In this document: positions 6,463 through 8,031 of the stretch, in pieces
How the letters are laid out: the number at the start of each line of letters is the position of its first letter
Numbering within the stretch: position 1 is the first letter of the stretch
Assembly (NCBI GenBank): GCA_011065065.1
Contig: JAAKFL010000083.1
Coordinates: 1 to 8,031, forward strand
Direction of reading: 5' to 3'
DNA: 8,031 bases
Source of the DNA: Chlamydiota bacterium
GTDB taxonomy: Bacteria > Chlamydiota > Chlamydiia > Chlamydiales > SLFE01
Notes under the pieces: generated by a model
Seen by the model: only the letters and a program-made list of their open reading frames with translations
Told to the model about the DNA's origin: nothing
The model's database searches: none
Program-made: the position numbers and the translations under genes

Positions 6463-7725
6463 ATGGATTGCACAATATCAATCGTTGAAAAGTTGGAAAA
6501 GCTCGAACGAAGCCTCACAATGGAACCAGGCAATACAGCGCATCTCTACAATTTCTATAAATGTCTCGCAGACATTCGTGCTGCGATTGATTTTCAAGTC
6601 ACAGGACTAACCCATGATGTTAAATTAATGATCCATGATAAGCTTGTGAAAACAATGAATAAAGTCAACGACGCGTTCTCGCATATTCGCCCTGATAGTG
6701 ATTTCGATCATTCGGATTTTGAATTATATAATATAAAAATAATCAAAGAAGAAATCACAAATCTGAATCTTTTTTCTGTAGAAGCTCTCTCAGTTTTTCC
6801 CGAAAATCTAGATGCCCTAAAACAAATTTGCACCACACCTGACAAGACTATTGAGAAACGGTTAAAAAGCATACCAAATAACAAAACAAAATCGGTAAAA
6901 AAGGCAAAAGAAAATAAGGATTATCACCGTTACCCAGATATCTTCCCCTACGATTTCAATCGTGTAAAATTAAGTCATAGGAAATACATCAGTGCTTCCG
7001 ACGTTAAGCTCGACGGAGAAAGGTATCTTGTGGCATCAGCGCCATTTGTGAAAGATGACATCAACACATTGGGTGACTGGTGGAGAATGATCATTGAAAA
7101 TGATACACGACTCATCGTGATGACAACAAATCAGGTTGAAGATAGATTTGTCAACCACCGCTTCATAGGAAAACTTATCAAAATCCCATCAATAAAATGT
7201 GACAATTATTGGGAAACACCCAAACTAGTCAACTCCTTTTTAGAGGGTATGGATGGCTGGATTTGCACTGAAGTCACAGATCCAGTCAGACTCAAAGCAC
7301 GCAATGGTCAAAGAATCCTGAAAAGGGTAATCACAATTGAAGACAACGATGGTGAGACACGCAAAATCACTCAACTTCAATACAAGAATTGGCCAGATTT
7401 TGGTATTGCTGACCCCAAGCTTTTCTTAGAGTTTTATGATGTGATATCGGAGGAAATGAAAAGATTTGAAACAAGTGCAAATACGCCCTTGTTCCATTGT
7501 TCGGCAGGATGTGGAAGGACCGGCACGACGCTGGCTCTTATGCTCTTGTTAAAAAAACTATCTCCTGAGATTAAGCCCGAAGATATTGACCGATGCATTG
7601 AGCTTCTCCGGTCAGAAAGACCATTTATGGTCCAAACTGCCGGGCAGTATAAAATGATTGCCAGAGTCTTAATAGAACAATTGAAAAGATGTAATACTGA
7701 TGAATTCGAATCAACGGAAGTTTGA
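6463..7725 (+). CDS. Eukaryotic-type protein tyrosine phosphatase, probable secreted effector
   Basis: The 420-residue product has a classical PTP domain from about residue 150 to 410. The substrate-tyrosine loop is HRYPDIFPYDFNRVKL (155-170, with Y157 and D159 where PTP1B has Y46 and D48). Further motifs are YISAS, the DWWRM segment, KCDNYW (245-250), the WPD loop with general acid D312 (W310-P311-D312), the signature HCSAGCGRTG (345-354, nucleophile C346, phosphate-binding R352) and the Q-loop QTAGQY (Q391, Q395). All catalytic residues are present, so an active enzyme removing phosphate from tyrosine is expected. Residues 1-145 are helical, lack a signal peptide or membrane segment, and end in a Lys-rich stretch; I do not recognise them. 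This layout recalls type III secreted YopH and SptP, so secretion into a host cell is a fair inference but not shown. The gene is A+T-richer than mutS or priA, suggesting transfer. It overlaps the next gene by 26 bases. Confidence 0.95.
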   Translation: MDCTISIVEKLEKLERSLTMEPGNTAHLYNFYKCLADIRAAIDFQVTGLTHDVKLMIHDKLVKTMNKVNDAFSHIRPDSDFDHSDFELYNIKIIKEEITNLNLFSVEALSVFPENLDALKQICTTPDKTIEKRLKSIPNNKTKSVKKAKENKDYHRYPDIFPYDFNRVKLSHRKYISASDVKLDGERYLVASAPFVKDDINTLGDWWRMIIENDTRLIVMTTNQVEDRFVNHRFIGKLIKIPSIKCDNYWETPKLVNSFLEGMDGWICTEVTDPVRLKARNGQRILKRVITIEDNDGETRKITQLQYKNWPDFGIADPKLFLEFYDVISEEMKRFETSANTPLFHCSAGCGRTGTTLALMLLLKKLSPEIKPEDIDRCIELLRSERPFMVQTAGQYKMIARVLIEQLKRCNTDEFESTEV

Positions 7726-8031
7726 AGAAGTCAAGAAACTCAACTTACCATTGGGTCAATATCTCATAATAGGGAGCGGATCGCTTGGCATTCGCAATCT
7801 TCGTGAAATCGGAGATATTGATATCTTGGTGGATGAAGACTTGTGGCAACAGCTTTCAAATAAATTTGAGGTCATCGAAGAAAAAGAGATCAAAAAGATT
7901 GTAATCCCCGGAGATCTCATTGAAATATTTGGAGAAGTTTCTTTTGGGACAAAAGAACTTTATTCTGTTTCTGAACGCATAGCTCAAGCGAACATTATCG
8001 ATGGTTTACCCTTCGAATCCCTTGAGCATGT
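7700..8031 (+). CDS. Small pol-beta-type nucleotidyltransferase domain protein (3' end cut off by the window)
   Basis: The frame opens at ATG 7700, the first start after an in-frame stop at 7682-7684, and runs off the window after 110 codons. It overlaps the phosphatase gene by 26 bases, and its Shine-Dalgarno is weak, so coupled translation is likely. The nucleotidyltransferase signature is clear: strand YLIIGSGSLGIR followed by DIDILV, with G27-x11-D39-x-D41 for metal and nucleotide binding. A third acidic position may lie in GDLIEIF (D72 or E76). The following LPFESLEHV is typical of how such small proteins continue. The family fold transfers nucleotides to proteins, RNA or small molecules; the substrate cannot be read here. 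The same G-x11-DxD spacing occurs in protein AMPylating enzymes such as the GlnE and DrrA types, but it is general to the superfamily. Antitoxin-type MNT proteins are another possibility. Confidence 0.88.
   Translation, partial: MNSNQRKFEEVKKLNLPLGQYLIIGSGSLGIRNLREIGDIDILVDEDLWQQLSNKFEVIEEKEIKKIVIPGDLIEIFGEVSFGTKELYSVSERIAQANIIDGLPFESLEH

Overview
The window reads as a stretch of a Chlamydiota chromosome, most likely an environmental, amoeba-associated lineage. This rests on the MutS protein, which resembles chlamydial MutS as I recall it, on a chlamydial-looking PriA, and on a eukaryotic-like tyrosine phosphatase next door. I had no database access, so the assignment is an inference.

Layout: the left edge (1-207) holds the end of an open frame on one strand or the other; the two alternatives lie in the same codon register and I cannot choose between them. 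A good sigma70-type promoter (148-176) and a Shine-Dalgarno sequence (197-202) then lead into mutS (208-2721). After 39 bases comes an unrecognised helical protein (2761-3492). It overlaps by 4 bases a protein with a Lys/Pro-rich linker and a C-terminal alpha/beta domain (3489-4160), which in turn overlaps priA by 4 bases (4157-6394). These four genes look like one transcription unit for DNA repair and replication restart: MutS finds mismatches and carries a C-terminal beta-clamp-binding motif, and PriA reloads the replisome at broken forks. The protein just before PriA has a C-terminal pattern like the psi subunit (HolD) of the clamp loader, so it may belong to the same machinery.

Beyond priA the character changes. 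The last ~150 bases of priA, the 68-base gap and the next two genes are visibly richer in A+T. First comes a 420-residue protein (6463-7725) with a complete classical, eukaryotic-type tyrosine phosphatase domain behind a ~150-residue helical N-terminal region, the layout expected of a secreted effector. It overlaps by 26 bases a small pol-beta-type nucleotidyltransferase (7700 to the window end, incomplete). This pair, one member removing phosphate from tyrosine and the other probably transferring a nucleotide, is the most interesting part of the window. I see no tRNA, rRNA, CRISPR array or insertion sequence.
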